A stretch of 64,000 bases of DNA, taken from Ornithodoros turicata. Lineage: Eukaryota; Arthropoda; Arachnida; Ixodida; Argasidae. The stretch covers positions 96,410,668-96,474,667 of the forward strand of contig NC_088203.1 of assembly GCF_037126465.1 (NCBI RefSeq), written 5' to 3'. The notes under the pieces were generated by a model that searched no databases, was not told the DNA's origin, and saw nothing but the letters and a program-made list of their open reading frames with translations. Positions 9,501 through 20,499 of the stretch are shown piece by piece. How positions within the stretch are numbered: the stretch's first letter is position 1; every line of letters begins with the position of its first letter. The translations under genes and the position numbers were made by a program.

Positions 9501-12495
9501 CATCTAAGGGTATGCATTCTAGCTGATGCGCACTGCCATACCGCATAGTATCCTTATAACGGTACCAGCCTTATCGTTCTCCGCGTCTTCGTGTGAGGGT
9601 TAGTCACGGAATTCGCGGTTACATGTATACTTGAGGCGCACTCCTTCCTCCCAAACTTTATCAATCATCTAGGGCGACGTAACACATAGGGAAACAACGA
9701 TCTCGAAGTTATGGCCCGTCCACTGTTCGTACGTCGTTTGCTCGGTGAGGTAGCGCAACTTCAGTAGACAGGCCGTCGCGAGACTATCTGCTGTTCGCCA
9801 TTGATGAGCTTCGTCCGGACAGCTTTCGCATAATTAAGCAACTGTAATTACTACTTTCAAATGTACCTTCGGTAGCTCTATGCGTCCTGGCGTCAAATAC
9901 AGTAAAAATGACGCAAATGCCAGTAGTTGGCTAGCCACTAAGTTGCAAAAGTACCTACAAACCACTCGGTTATTGAAAATGAGTAATTGCTTATACTCGT
10001 ACCTTCCTCCTCCTCTGTCGATAGAATAGGGCGGCACAGTTACTAGCGACTGATCTCAAATTTGTACAGCCAATCAAAAGCTGTTTAGACGCCCGCCTCT
10101 GTTGAGACGCTGGAACATCAGAGGAAGACACCTTCTTTGCACGTTCCGGCCATCAATTACACGTCGTTCGTCCAAAGCGGGACGTGGAATCGTGGTGTTC
10201 ATATGCCGTGTCATAACCGTTACTCAAGAATGCATTACAAAACTAACGTACAGCGCCGTCTGGTGGATATGCTTGATTACTATACTGGAGTACTTACCTC
10301 CTGGTTGCAGTCCGCACATCTCTCGTTGTGTCCATTAGCGAGCGGGAACGGGATGTCCAGTTCCTTGCAGTCCGAATTGTCCGCTTCCCGCCCTTCGACG
10401 GTGTCGTACCTCGCCGTGTTGTCGTAGCCGTTTTCGTGTAACGGGTCGAGACAGGCGAGACCACGGTCACGGACGTCCTCCAGGTAGCCAAGAATGTCTG
10501 CTTTGGAAGCACCTTGAAAGAACGACCGCGAGATCTGGCCGTCGGAGCCCACGCGATTATGTCCATTGACTTTTGGCTTTTCAGGCTCCGTGGGTTTCGG
10601 GTCAGGCAGTTCTTCATATAGGGGTTCAGCTGGTGACACACGTTCGTAATGGTTTGGTATTGTGTCCGCATACAAGGGCTCGTCTGGGCTTACGGCAGGG
10701 ACTTCAGGTCGAGGCGGAGGCTGAATTGGAGTATGTTTGCTGAAGAGTGCTCTAGCCTGTTCCCCTCCCAGTTGTGGTGCTGAATGTCGCATACGAGGCC
10801 GTCGTTTCGCAGGACCACGTCGCACTGGATAGCTGCCGCTCACGCGACCGTTCAAGCTTATGAGGACTCGTGTTCCGGTGCTTGACTGTGTCGTGACTGT
10901 TACTGTTGTAGCTTGGCCCGATTTCTCTTCGGCAGCCTGGTCGGGGGCGTGGTCCCTCTCGCTGCCGTGCGCTTCGACGGGGCTAGGTGTAAACCTTTCA
11001 TTTATGGCTTCATTGTCCCGTGTGACCGACGGCTGGACCTCGTCAATTCTCTTTGCGGAAGTAATAGTAAGTTTCTGTAGGGGCTCTTCCAGAACAATCC
11101 GATCAATGTGTTGTGAAGGTCTCCTACTCGCCGGCAAAGGTGGCGGAGGTTGCAGAGGTAACTGCGGTGGTGGCAGCTGCGGCGGTGGCGGAGGAGGCGA
11201 CGACTGAGGCCTCGGTAGACGACGAGGACCGCGAGGCACTCTCAGCATCTCCCAGGCTCCTGTGCAGGAGTCATCGATTCGCCGCGCCCACACACTAGTC
11301 CGGGGCTCATCGGGTGTACCTCCAAAGAAAGTAACCCGTCGCGTTGGACGGTGCTCGATTTCCTCGCCCTCGTTCTGCTTCTTGAGGATACTACGTCGAC
11401 CGGGGTCAATCGGTGTCGCGGAGGCGGTCTTCCAGCGGTGCCGTTGTCGTGGCGGTGAACAAGAAGCGGTCCTTCGAGAGGTAGCTCGTCGTATTGGCGA
11501 GGGAGAGTAGCAGACACGAAGGTCACGAAAGCGTCCAATGTCCACTACCGCGTCGCTGTCGTCGTCATAGTCCGGTACGGGCTCTGGCGGTTTCTTGGCA
11601 GGTTGCGGTTCTGATCTGGTTGCGACGAGAGCGTTCACGTTTAGGTCGTCCACGTCGCTGTCGACAGGTGATTCGTGGTTTCCTCGGAGGTATTCCTGGG
11701 AAAACACGACCGCCCGCGTTATTTTCTGAACGAGAAAAATTTGAGCCGGGTACAACTTACGATTCCACCTGCTTGGGCTATACCCGTGATACACACACGC
11801 ATCGCAACATTGCTGCTTTGTCTGTATTTATTTTATTACGGTTCGGGAGGACCCGTTATCAGCAAAGTCGTTGCTAACAGGATATTGTACTCAAAGAAAT
11901 TTCGTTGCGTGCTCGATTTCGACTGTTCGCACACAATTTTATGTAGAAACGATGACGTCGTAATCATGGTCAGTTTTAAGTTTCTCGATTTCTTGGCGCA
12001 ATATTCCCGCGACGTCCCTACCACGAAACTATGTTTGCCCCTCATGTTTGCCGAATGTGAGTGTTAGGTTTTCAATATTCTGTTACCTGGAGAGAAAAAG
12101 ACGGTGCACGAAAACCTCTACTTGTAAACAATAGAGCAGACACTGATAAGCGAAGTATGTATAGCCCCGGAAAATGGTGGCACGAGGAAAGGCAAACGGC
12201 TGTTTAGCCCAAAACAGCACAAGAATATGTATGCCGTTGATGTCCCGCTTTCCCTTCCTTTTGTACCTCGCTGATTAATGCAACAGAGCAAAAATCTGCA
12301 TCCGCACCTGCCTTTCATTTTTAGCCTTTTTACCGCCAGCTAGGAAGTAGACACCCGCGCAAGCACGGAACCACAACAAAGACCGCCGCTCCAGAAAAAA
12401 GACAATACCTTGATGAGGTCGTACGCCGTGACGTCACATTCCAGGATGGAACGCCGCGAAGCGACCGAGCCGCACCGAGAAGCCGGTTCCGACAT
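4311..12495 (-). CDS. Rho guanine nucleotide exchange factor (DH-PH), ten exons
   Basis: Predicted to load Rho-family GTPases with GTP at membranes or cytoskeleton (family knowledge). Coding exons in transcript order: 12495-12409, 11695-10298, 9345-9226, 9163-9011, 8949-8717, 8657-8543, 8485-8375, 6513-6232, 6167-6066, 4505-4311. All junctions are GT-AG and the phases agree (0,0,0,0,2,0,0,0,0), giving 2796 nt or 931 residues. Residues 1-495 are low-complexity and proline-rich; about 510-702 form the DH domain, including the hallmark VPVQRVTKYPLLLSRL; about 725-895 form the PH domain with the C-terminal helix TREWLKHLR. The ATG at 12495 gives MSEPASRCG; a longer open frame runs upstream to 12654, so the start is not certain. 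The subfamily is not identified. AATAAA follows at 4256. Confidence 0.88.
4671..5274. mobile_element. hAT-type MITE in the last intron of the exchange factor
   Basis: An exact 8-bp duplication ACTTCAAC flanks it (4663-4670 and 5275-5282). The ends are imperfect inverted repeats (TCGAGATGTGACGAACC; from the other side TAGGGATGGGTCATCC). ATTCG/GATTCG motifs are clustered next to both ends. No transposase. Confidence 0.8.
7140..7621. mobile_element. Candidate MITE with mariner-like ends
   Basis: CAGGGTGATTCATTTTAA at 7142 and, from the opposite strand near 7615, AAGGGATGTTCATTTCA form an imperfect inverted pair about 480 bp apart within intron 7 of the exchange factor. No convincing target duplication was found. 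Confidence 0.45.
7715..7975. mobile_element. Candidate short inverted-repeat element with G/C runs
   Basis: CATGGGCGTACC at about 7714 and GGAATGCCCATG at about 7962-7973 are imperfectly inverted; poly-C runs lie inside. Decayed; superfamily unknown. Confidence 0.35.
7995..8150. mobile_element. Decayed copy of the GCGGGTA-motif hAT MITE
   Basis: AGGGGTGAGACC followed by ACCCGC, TTTGCGGGTAG and repeated TGCGGGTA/CCCGCAT motifs matches the left half of the better preserved element at 53502-53998 (shared phrase GATTTGCGGGTAG). The right end is not recognisable. Confidence 0.55.
8375..9345 (-). CDS. DH-domain exon group of the exchange factor
   Basis: Five exons (9345-9226, 9163-9011, 8949-8717, 8657-8543, 8485-8375) separated by introns of 62, 61, 59 and 57 bp. 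Helical DH segments are recognisable in order: TERREIITEIVQTEAKYGDD; VFLNLDELIAINEEF; the segment ending RIFLRVSQMENALLRRMN; VPVQRVTKYPLLLSRL; and EAQLKVENHLDRINQ. The first exon opens with VNGEQVCLECEK. The last exon (LWRRISSLSARR) is the DH-PH linker. The very short introns contrast with flanking introns of 0.95 and 1.86 kb that carry repeats. Confidence 0.88.
10298..11695 (-). CDS. Exon 2 of the exchange factor: disordered regulatory region
   Basis: This 1398-bp exon (phase 0 to 0) encodes residues 30-495. Seen in it: an acidic start (DSDVDD, DYDDDSD), arginine/serine-rich stretches, a SILK motif at residues 131-134 (bases 11381-11392), RVTF at 149-152 (11327-11338), a polyproline tract around 190-222, and two EPLY repeats near the C-terminal end (EPLYADT, EPLYEELP). 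The last residues contain CADC, the first half of a Cys pair completed by CLEC in the next exon. SILK and RVxF are the known docking motifs for protein phosphatase 1; polyproline suggests SH3 or EVH1 partners. Function of the EPLY tyrosines is unknown. Confidence 0.85.
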
Positions 12496-12890
12496 CTTGG
12501 CTGCAAACCTGGATGCGGGACATACCCGAACGGAGCCGTACCCTCTTGCAGCTGGCCAGGCCGCTGGCCATGCCTCCGTCCAGGCAGCACCACCTCCGCC
12601 GCCGGCCCATGACAGCGTGCCGTACTTGTGCTGCTGTCGCCGAGGATGTCGCATGGCTCGTGACGATCACCTGTCCATGGAGGACGTCTTCCCCGCCCTT
12701 GGGAGCTGCAGCGTAAACAAACACACCCTTAGCGTAGCAGCAGCCCACAGTCGACCGGGCGATGCCTTTGTTCCTCGAGGGTCACGGACGAGCGCCTCCG
12801 CCCGCGGTCGACGGCCCGTACACCCGCGCTTCCGCCATATTTCGCGGGCAGCTACTGTTGTGGACGCCGGCTCGTTTCTGCTCCGGTGAA
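12496..12890 (-). promoter_or_regulatory. CpG-rich 5' end of the exchange-factor gene
   Basis: This stretch is clearly richer in G, C and CpG than its surroundings and lies just upstream of the first coding exon on the minus strand. It may hold 5' UTR and core promoter, or extend the coding start to 12654. No TATA box was identified. Confidence 0.35.
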
Positions 12891-12899
12891 GACGTTCGA

Positions 12900-15800
12900 G
12901 ATTTCTTTTTCGACAAGTTGGAGTCCGTTAGCGTGACAGGGCATCAAGCAGGGGGTGACACGGGCTATGCACGAAATGGGTGCGTGGCAACGAGGATTCG
13001 CAGACGGCTTCACAGGTTTCCAGGAGAAAGAAATTTAATGTGTTTGGTTCGACTTTAGATATTCTACATTGTCGAACGTTTCATTTTGGGCATCTATTTA
13101 TATTCCTATACGGTAATCGTTACCATTGTTCCCTTATGTCTATGCAAATTGGAGCAGCGTAGTCGCTTTACAGTGTTGCGTGCAGTGTATTTCTATCATT
13201 TTGTAGAGTTCTACCATTTTCACTCAGAAACAATGCAGTCGTGCCCTGTTCAGAACTAGGACGCCACAACGTTTCAGCCGACGCGGCTGCAATGCATCCA
13301 CCCGAAGAAGACCTGTCATGCAACCACGGAGGAGATGGATAACTCGCTTTCTTTCTCTCTCTCTCATTTGGTTCCTTTTTTCCGATTTTTCTTTTTTTTC
13401 TGGTTGGGGAGGGGAGGGGGGCGAAGGGTTGTTCTAAGCTTTCTGTGCATCGGGTCTGCAGGCAGGTGACGTCGATGATAGAGGCAAGGAGAAAAGTAAT
13501 AGGACAACCAGTACGTGGCATTGTACGGGAGCCTTACATCATCGGCTGAGACTGAACGTCCCATTCGGAAACACGTTTCTACGTAAGACTGGTGCCACGC
13601 CCTCGTAAACGTGTTCAACATCTAGAGAACTCACATCACATTCTGATGGAGTATGATCGTATTCGCAGGGACCAGCCGGCGCTGACGGGACGCTGGACAG
13701 AATATAGACTACAGACCATTTGATGTAGTGCAGGTGTTGGTAGGGTTCCTAAGTGTTGGGAGAACAGACTGCCACCCATCGCCAAACCGCGAACAGTCAA
13801 CTTTAAAGATGGCTTGATATGGGTCGAAAAAAAAAAAAAAAAGACAGCGGCGGGAAGTCGGTCATGCACCATCTTTATTACCGATGAAGTGCCCTAAACG
13901 ATTACGCGACATTGGCAGACTGCCTCTTTCACGTCAACTTATTACATTTCTCAGGACTCTGGATAAGCAGAAGTCACTTTAAGAGCCAAGTGCTGTAAAG
14001 TTCTCTCGGGTAGCGGGTCTCATCACAGATGCCTCACGTTAATATGTTGCATGTCTCCTCGTTCGACATATAAGGAAGACAGGAACAAGTTTCGAAAGTC
14101 GTCACCGAGGTCCTGGAACGGACGAAACAAAGCGAGCCACACGTAACATGTCTTTCTAAACGACAGAGTGCAACAACATTGTACATGAGAACATACAAAA
14201 CAATGGGCAGACGACGCGGTTCGTTTTTTTCTTTTCTTCTTTCGTTTCTCTTCACACCAATTAGCGTTGGCTCATGCAGCTCCCCTGGCACGAGGGACAT
14301 GCGTTCTACTTTCGTTCGAGGTGCGCACGGAGTTCAAGTGGGGTCAAGCAATAAACGCACCCGAAGAAAGCGCGTTTCGTAACGGCAACCGCCTGGCCCG
14401 AATCGCTTTCGCGCGCTCGAAATAAAAATCGCCGCCTGTGGAAACAAAATCACCGTTGAAATACCGGCATTGTCAGCATGCCGACACCGAATCAGCCGTC
14501 GTTTATGTAACGATCCGGCCACGTGACAAGCCCCATTTCCGTCTTGTTTCCTTTTATCGGTTCGTGCACGCGGAACATGCGACGAAGGCACGTACGTATC
14601 AACCGATCGAGTCTTTCATGATATTGCTTCCTTCCTCCAGAGTCTGTCCTTGGAGTCGAGGCAGTCCGGTGGAGACTGCCTGCCTGCGTGCGTGCCCCCC
14701 TGCTGAGTGCGTTCGTTCTGTCCATGCTGACCGTCGTATCTGGGTCAAGCTGGCCACTTGAATATTGCCGAGTGGGAAGATGCACACCTGACCCACTGAT
14801 CGTCCCACGTATTTAATCGTACAGCTCCATTTCAGATTAGACGCCACGACCATCTTACTACGATCTTATTGTCGACGTGACGGATTTTATCGCCGTCTTT
14901 GCGAGACAATCGTCTCGAGTTGTGCGTGATCGGTTCAGTGTTAGATAAGATGAAGATGTGCTTTGTTTTACGCGGATTTCTGTGTGTTTACGATGTGGGA
15001 AGATAATCGTGTAACAGAGTCGGGAGATGAGTGTCAAAGCGATGTGAGCTCCTGGAAGGCTTGGTTACACAAGACGCGAGAGGCCAGGTCCACTGTATCA
15101 GTGACGCGTCCCTGTCGTTTGTGTGGTATTGTGAACCCAGCGTAATTACCCGAGCAACTGTGAGGTCATGGTACAGAAATGATGGGACTTATTACAAATG
15201 ATCTAAGTATTGGGCACCATGAGTTACAGAGACAATGAGTGCATTGTTGGTAGGCTTCATAGAACAGGTCGTATTGGAGAATATTTATCCACGTATTGCT
15301 GGAGTTGAAAACGACTTGGTGGCACATGATCATCATCATTTGGCATCAATGTGGCACTGAAAATGGAAACCCTGCTATGTGGTCGAGGGTACGAAACGTG
15401 GCTGCCAAACGTTTTTCATCTTGGAGCATCACAACAGTTTTGTACAGAAAGTATACCAGATGAGAAAGCTCGTGAAACTGCGTTGTAATCAAGATATTCT
15501 GCCACAAAGAGCTATTCATTCTGGCCTTACCCCTTTTTTTGCTCTATTCTCCGTCTTCACGTGTACATCCTGAAAGAATCCTGTCGCCCAGAAGCACCTC
15601 GAACGGCTTCCGCTGTGATCCTGTTTACCGTGAACCCGAGGTGGCATTCACTGTATTGACTATTCAGTTCTGTTCGTCAGGAAAACGTGCTTGCGCGTGC
15701 ATTAATAATGCAATGAGTGTATGGGGTAATCAAGGCATAGAAGGGTAGTTAGACACCAGCAAAAATGTGCATACACGACAACAACCTTTCTCAAAGGCTA

Positions 15801-18680
15801 TTGCTCGTCGTGGCTCAAATTAGGAATAAACCGTGAGAATTCATCCTGGGCGAACGGCTAGAGACACACGGACGGACAACACGTATAAAAGCGTATGTAA
15901 ATACGTGTATAAGGGCCTGCCTTCATAGACAGGTTCCCAACTTGATGACAATACACACATAGGCATAGCGTTCACGACGTGTTATCTGTCCGTACATGTC
16001 TCTCGCGTCCGCTGAGTATGTTTCGCCAAAACTAACACGCTCCAAAGGTCCTGTCGTGAGATTTCATGAGATAAACTTTGCTTTTCGCCACTGACGACAT
16101 GGGGGGGGCGACATTTGCAGAATTTCGGATGGAGTGCAAAGAAAATAGACGATGTAACCTAAGTAGTATCTAATGCTACCATTCCTGGTGACGAACATGT
16201 TTGCACACAATGTGTTATGATCAATATTCATCTGCATTTTTGTGCCCGTCGTGACTGCTGCATACCAGTTACGAAAATAACCGCTACATGTCTAGCGATA
16301 TCAGTGGCTGGTGACAGGTGTCCTTCTAGGTGACGTTATATACAAGACAAGCAATGAAGCGGAGTAGCAATTTCGAGGTGCCAACCATGCATGAAGCAAT
16401 CAAGCACTTGGACCGTTGTTGAACTGAAAAAGTGACGTGTGTAATTTGAGCTGTCGATACATTTGCTACCTACAAAACACAACCTACTTTTCAAATACTT
16501 TTGTTCATCGAACTCTACTGTCAGTGACTTGTGGACACCAGCAATACCAAGTGGAGTATATAATGCTGCTATATGGCATTGCACCTTTTCTTATTTTCAG
16601 CTTATATATAGTATGTTCTACTCATCTATAGTGCATGAGTTTGTATGCCAAGCGTAGCCAGTACTGGACATATTTTGCGGCTTTGGTGGTAGTCGGGCAC
16701 ACTCGCGCCGGCAAAGGTACCTTAGGCGGCCTTATTGGTATACATCATCAAGCCTTTCTAACCTATCCTCTTCAACCTGCCCGCTCTTTTGTGTTTTAAT
16801 TCGCCGTCTTTGCAGGTTACTGTCGGTAACAAACACTATAATGTGTTTGCATAGCATTTTAGCAGTTTTTTGTATTGTTTATATTTTGGACGGGTAACTA
16901 AAATGTGTGCTGCATCAGGACTTCCTGCAGAGGAAGACCTCGTTTCACGGCAACACTTCCGAGAAGGTGTATCTATATACGTGTGGTATCGTCATCAAGT
17001 AGTGAACCTTCCTCCGGAGGTAGACCTCATTTTCAGATTAGGTAGAACCAGTGGCACCTTTTACCGATACCTCAATTTCAGATCTGTGATCGGATGCCAC
17101 GATCGTACACTTTTGCGTCCTTAGAAAAGTAACAGGTTTCAACACCACCACCGTGGTAACCTGCGATCGAACTATCCGTGTGTATATGTGTATTGTTGAC
17201 TTATTACACATCAGTCACTAAAAGGTACGAGTGTATTGTCGCAAGTAAGAAACCTACGTATGGAGGTAGCCCTCTTTACGCTGTGCATTTATATTGTAGA
17301 CTGTTGTTGTACTGTGCATATTGTCATCATGTTTTCTTCTGTTGGAGGGTGGGACAAAAAAGCGGGCAATGCTTGACATATTTTCAGGGAAGAAAAAAGC
17401 GATCCAGGAGCAACTCATGCACCGTGACCGTATTCCAAGACACGGTTCCAGACAGATGGCGTTAACAAAGCTGCCATTTATATTGCGTTGCCAACTGTAG
17501 GATGGGACATGACGCAATGCATGCCCACAGATTGGCCATATCAGAGGCTACGTTAGGCCTTGCCACATCAGATTAGTGCCTGCAGCCAAAACTTTTCAGC
17601 ATTAGCACTGTGTATTGTACACGGCTTTTTACACGTATATTAGGCACTCATTAGTAACACGCCTATGCGATCCTTCGGCTGTCCGATCATCGTCGTTAAT
17701 TGTAAGAGGAGGTGGAGGGGGGTAACGTTGGGTTGAGTAGACGAGCGGTATAGTCACATAAGAAGTAGTACTTGGCGTAAACGTTTGTCACTCATGAAAA
17801 GAAGGACTGCAAGCAAGCATTGCACATGCACCATTCTGTCTGCACGACCTGACGTGCAACCTCTTTGGAATTCGGTAATTATCTGCGCGAGGGTTTGTCT
17901 TGTAGTATCCAGCAACAACAAATGGGCTAATGCTGATCGGTGTAGCCGTGCTGCCACGATGTCTACGAAATGTAAGGCAGTCCACAAATCGGTACCAGCA
18001 CCTGTCAGAGGTCGCACCTGTCATCCCGTTGACTGTATCATTGCTCGGTCCACAGTAAATTATCTACTTCGTGCACGTTATGGTTCTCAGCATTTGATGA
18101 ACAATAAGACTTTCTCGAATTTTGTTTTCAGCTAACTGTTGGTTTCATTCAACTCGAAGCATCTTGTGCGACATCTGAGCAAAAACTGAATCACAGACAA
18201 GCTTATTTGACGTATACAGACGTGCAAACATCTTTACGTCGCCGTAATCCTCCACCCAAACTTAACTAGCTCGTTCACATTTTCCTGATCGGAAGGAACG
18301 CACCGGGATTCGGCACCGAAACCCAATTTTTTTTTACGCGCCCCACATCTCTCGATCCTGGACCCCCTCATCACCACTTCCTCCTGGAACCTTCAAGCAC
18401 ACACGTACACACGCACAGGTACACAAAGGGTGCGAAACTTTGAAAGCGCTATACCACAGAACCCGGAAGAACCAAACTATACCCTGACCATTTCCGGACT
18501 AGTCCGCCGCCGCCGTCGCCGCCAACTGACCATCGCCCGTTCCATTTGCGCCGTGTCAGACCAAGTCAGACACCGCGATGTCGGCCATCATTTTGTTTGG
18601 CCAGACGCCAGCGTTGCAAGCCGCTTGGTCACGTCCTGACCCGCGTCGAGAACCACAGCGTATGTGCGAAGATATCGACG
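12900..18680. other. Gene-poor stretch
   Basis: No conserved coding exon or delimited element could be supported. A-runs near 13828-13843, C/T-rich tracts near 13350-13430 and CGCC repeats near 18508-18525 are the only obvious composition features. Short open frames look random. Confidence 0.5.
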
Positions 18681-18689
18681 GACACTCAC

Positions 18690-18762
18690 CCGAACCGTAG
18701 AATCAGTGTAATCCAAGTTTTTCTCAAGTAGTTCTATGACATGAGGAACACACAAGGTAGCC
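18690..18762 (-). CDS. Possible isolated 73-bp exon
   Basis: Acceptor ...GATGCAG before 18762 and donor GTGAGT after 18690 bound a frame reading CVPHVIELLEKNLDY. The composition and splice signals look right but no neighbouring exon was found on this strand and no family was recognised, so it may be chance. Confidence 0.2.
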
Positions 18763-20202
18763 CTGCATCGGGGCCGCCAGCGAACAACTACCAGAGCAGG
18801 AATCCAGGGCGACACGCGGCATACAGGGGAGAGAGGATACTTCTCGCCCTCTGCTTCACCACCACCTGGCAGGTAACATCCGCCCTCTCTCTCTCACTCT
18901 CCCCCTCTCTCTTCCCGTTCTCTACAACCGGTAGCCATCGGTCGTCCGTCCAGATCGATGTTGGAGAGTTTTTCGCTGGATTTTGGCGAAAAAGCAGCCG
19001 TGTCTTGATGGCTGTGGACTGAAGGACGTCCACTGCCGTTGCAGCCTTGATGAACATGGGCCGTTAGACGGCTCTCGTAATGTGACGTTCGAATGACCGT
19101 CCAGTTGAAGGAGATTGTGGTAATTGTGGTCTTTCATGTTCTTTTTTTTTTTTTTTTTTTTTTTTACGTACCTCTATGCGCATCAGACCCATCTCATCGT
19201 CGTCTCTTTTTCTGTGTAAAAAGATGACTTAGAGCTGACTTTTCTTTTTCTTCTAAAGTCTAGGAGTTACGTGCGAAATGGGGATGGTAATGCTTCCTGT
19301 TTATGCAGCCTTCGGTTTGTTTTTGAATTTTTATTTTTATTTTTTATGGGGAAGCAGTGATGACTTTGCTTGAACCCCTATATTTCTGCTGTGAACGTAG
19401 AGCAGCAAAGTCTATTTTCTGTTTTTTTTTTTTTTGTTTGCACAACAGAAAGAAAACATTGACGGTATAGACAGAATTTCACCACATAGCACGGCGAAGG
19501 TAAACCATTGCAGAGAAAAATACTTGTACCACTCCTGATTTGTGGAAAGCGCAAGGCGTACGCCTTTTTGTGGCAAGAAAAGTCCACAAAATGGCCTACG
19601 TCTCTCATTTTCAACCAATCAGGAGAGAGAACGATGTCATTCGGGGAGATGTGAACAGCAGCGCAAACAGTTTAGAGATTGCAGATGCAGACACCTCACA
19701 AAAGAGACAAGAATATTGATACCCCGCCAACTAACGAGTCAAGTATCCCAGAAAGGGAAAGCTATACAAGCTTCTCCAAAGCGGGACCGAAGGTGATGGC
19801 TTTTCCTTCTCTGTCCTTTTTGACGAACTCTGGAAATAAACTTCTCATCTGTGAAACTTGCTGTACACCTTGTTCATTTGTATGCGTTTGCGCCGCAGAT
19901 GCATCACGGATCGGAGCGAGATGATGTCACGGCTTAGAGAGCTCCTACACGGCTGACCTTCAACAACAGGAAGGTTACAGCGCTGACATTAGTGGAGTCG
20001 AACTACTAATATACCTACCCCGATTGGCCTTGTGATCGCTGCAGTATGTACTCGCAATCCACAGTTATGCGCCGTTCGACGAGCTGGAAAGTCGGGAGAA
20101 AGAAAACAGCGGCATCGCCTCGGTATTGTTGCTTCGACACGATTTTTTTCTGTGGATGTATCGCAAACGAACGAGCGCTTTAACGTCACATTTTTTTAAG
20201 CA
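18763..20202. other. Gene-poor stretch with T-runs
   Basis: Contains long T-runs (19141-19165, 19425-19438) and C/T tracts; a local imperfect self-complementary stretch lies around 19535-19640. Nothing coding recognised. Confidence 0.5.
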
Positions 20203-20497
20203 TTTCGCGTTAGAGCCGTGAAGCAACTGTGGCTATGACCGGCGTACAGACGTGGACAGGTGGAGAGAGGACAGCAGGAAGGAGTGAGGGACAAGGGGAG
20301 TGTTAGTGTGCGTCCTGGGCCCACATCAGGTGGAGCTGTGCCGACATATTCGCCTGGAAAGTCTGCACGGAAACCCAGGGAAAACATCAGACAGCACTGC
20401 AGGTGGTAGGATTCGAACCCACCACCTCCCAGTCTCGTCAGCATGACCTTGGCTGCCGACAACGAGCGTATGCTTTTCTCCACTCAGTCATGCCGCT
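20203..20497 (-). mobile_element. tRNA-derived SINE, full-length copy
   Basis: On the minus strand the copy starts GCGGCATGACTGAGTGG, an A-box-like sequence of a Leu/Ser-type tRNA, followed by the B box GGTTCGAATCC (bases 20409-20419). The body continues with CCTGGGTTTCC and CCACAGTTGCTTC and ends near an A-run at about 20190. A second copy with the same body is at 60031-60277. It resembles the tRNA-headed SINEs known from ticks; the exact family name cannot be assigned from memory. Confidence 0.75.
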
Positions 20498-20499
20498 GG

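Noticed and set aside
10102..11877. Plus-strand open frames across the exchange-factor exon
   Set aside because: They are antisense shadows of the long minus-strand exon, whose frame, splice sites and domain continuation are consistent.
16870..17124. Possible Harbinger transposase frame (VIGCHDRTLL)
   Set aside because: One phrase resembles the nuclease motif but no neighbouring motif follows, and the surrounding sequence has no matching fragments.
20405..20425. tRNA gene
   Set aside because: The B box is present but the rest does not fold as a tRNA and the body is shared with another SINE copy.
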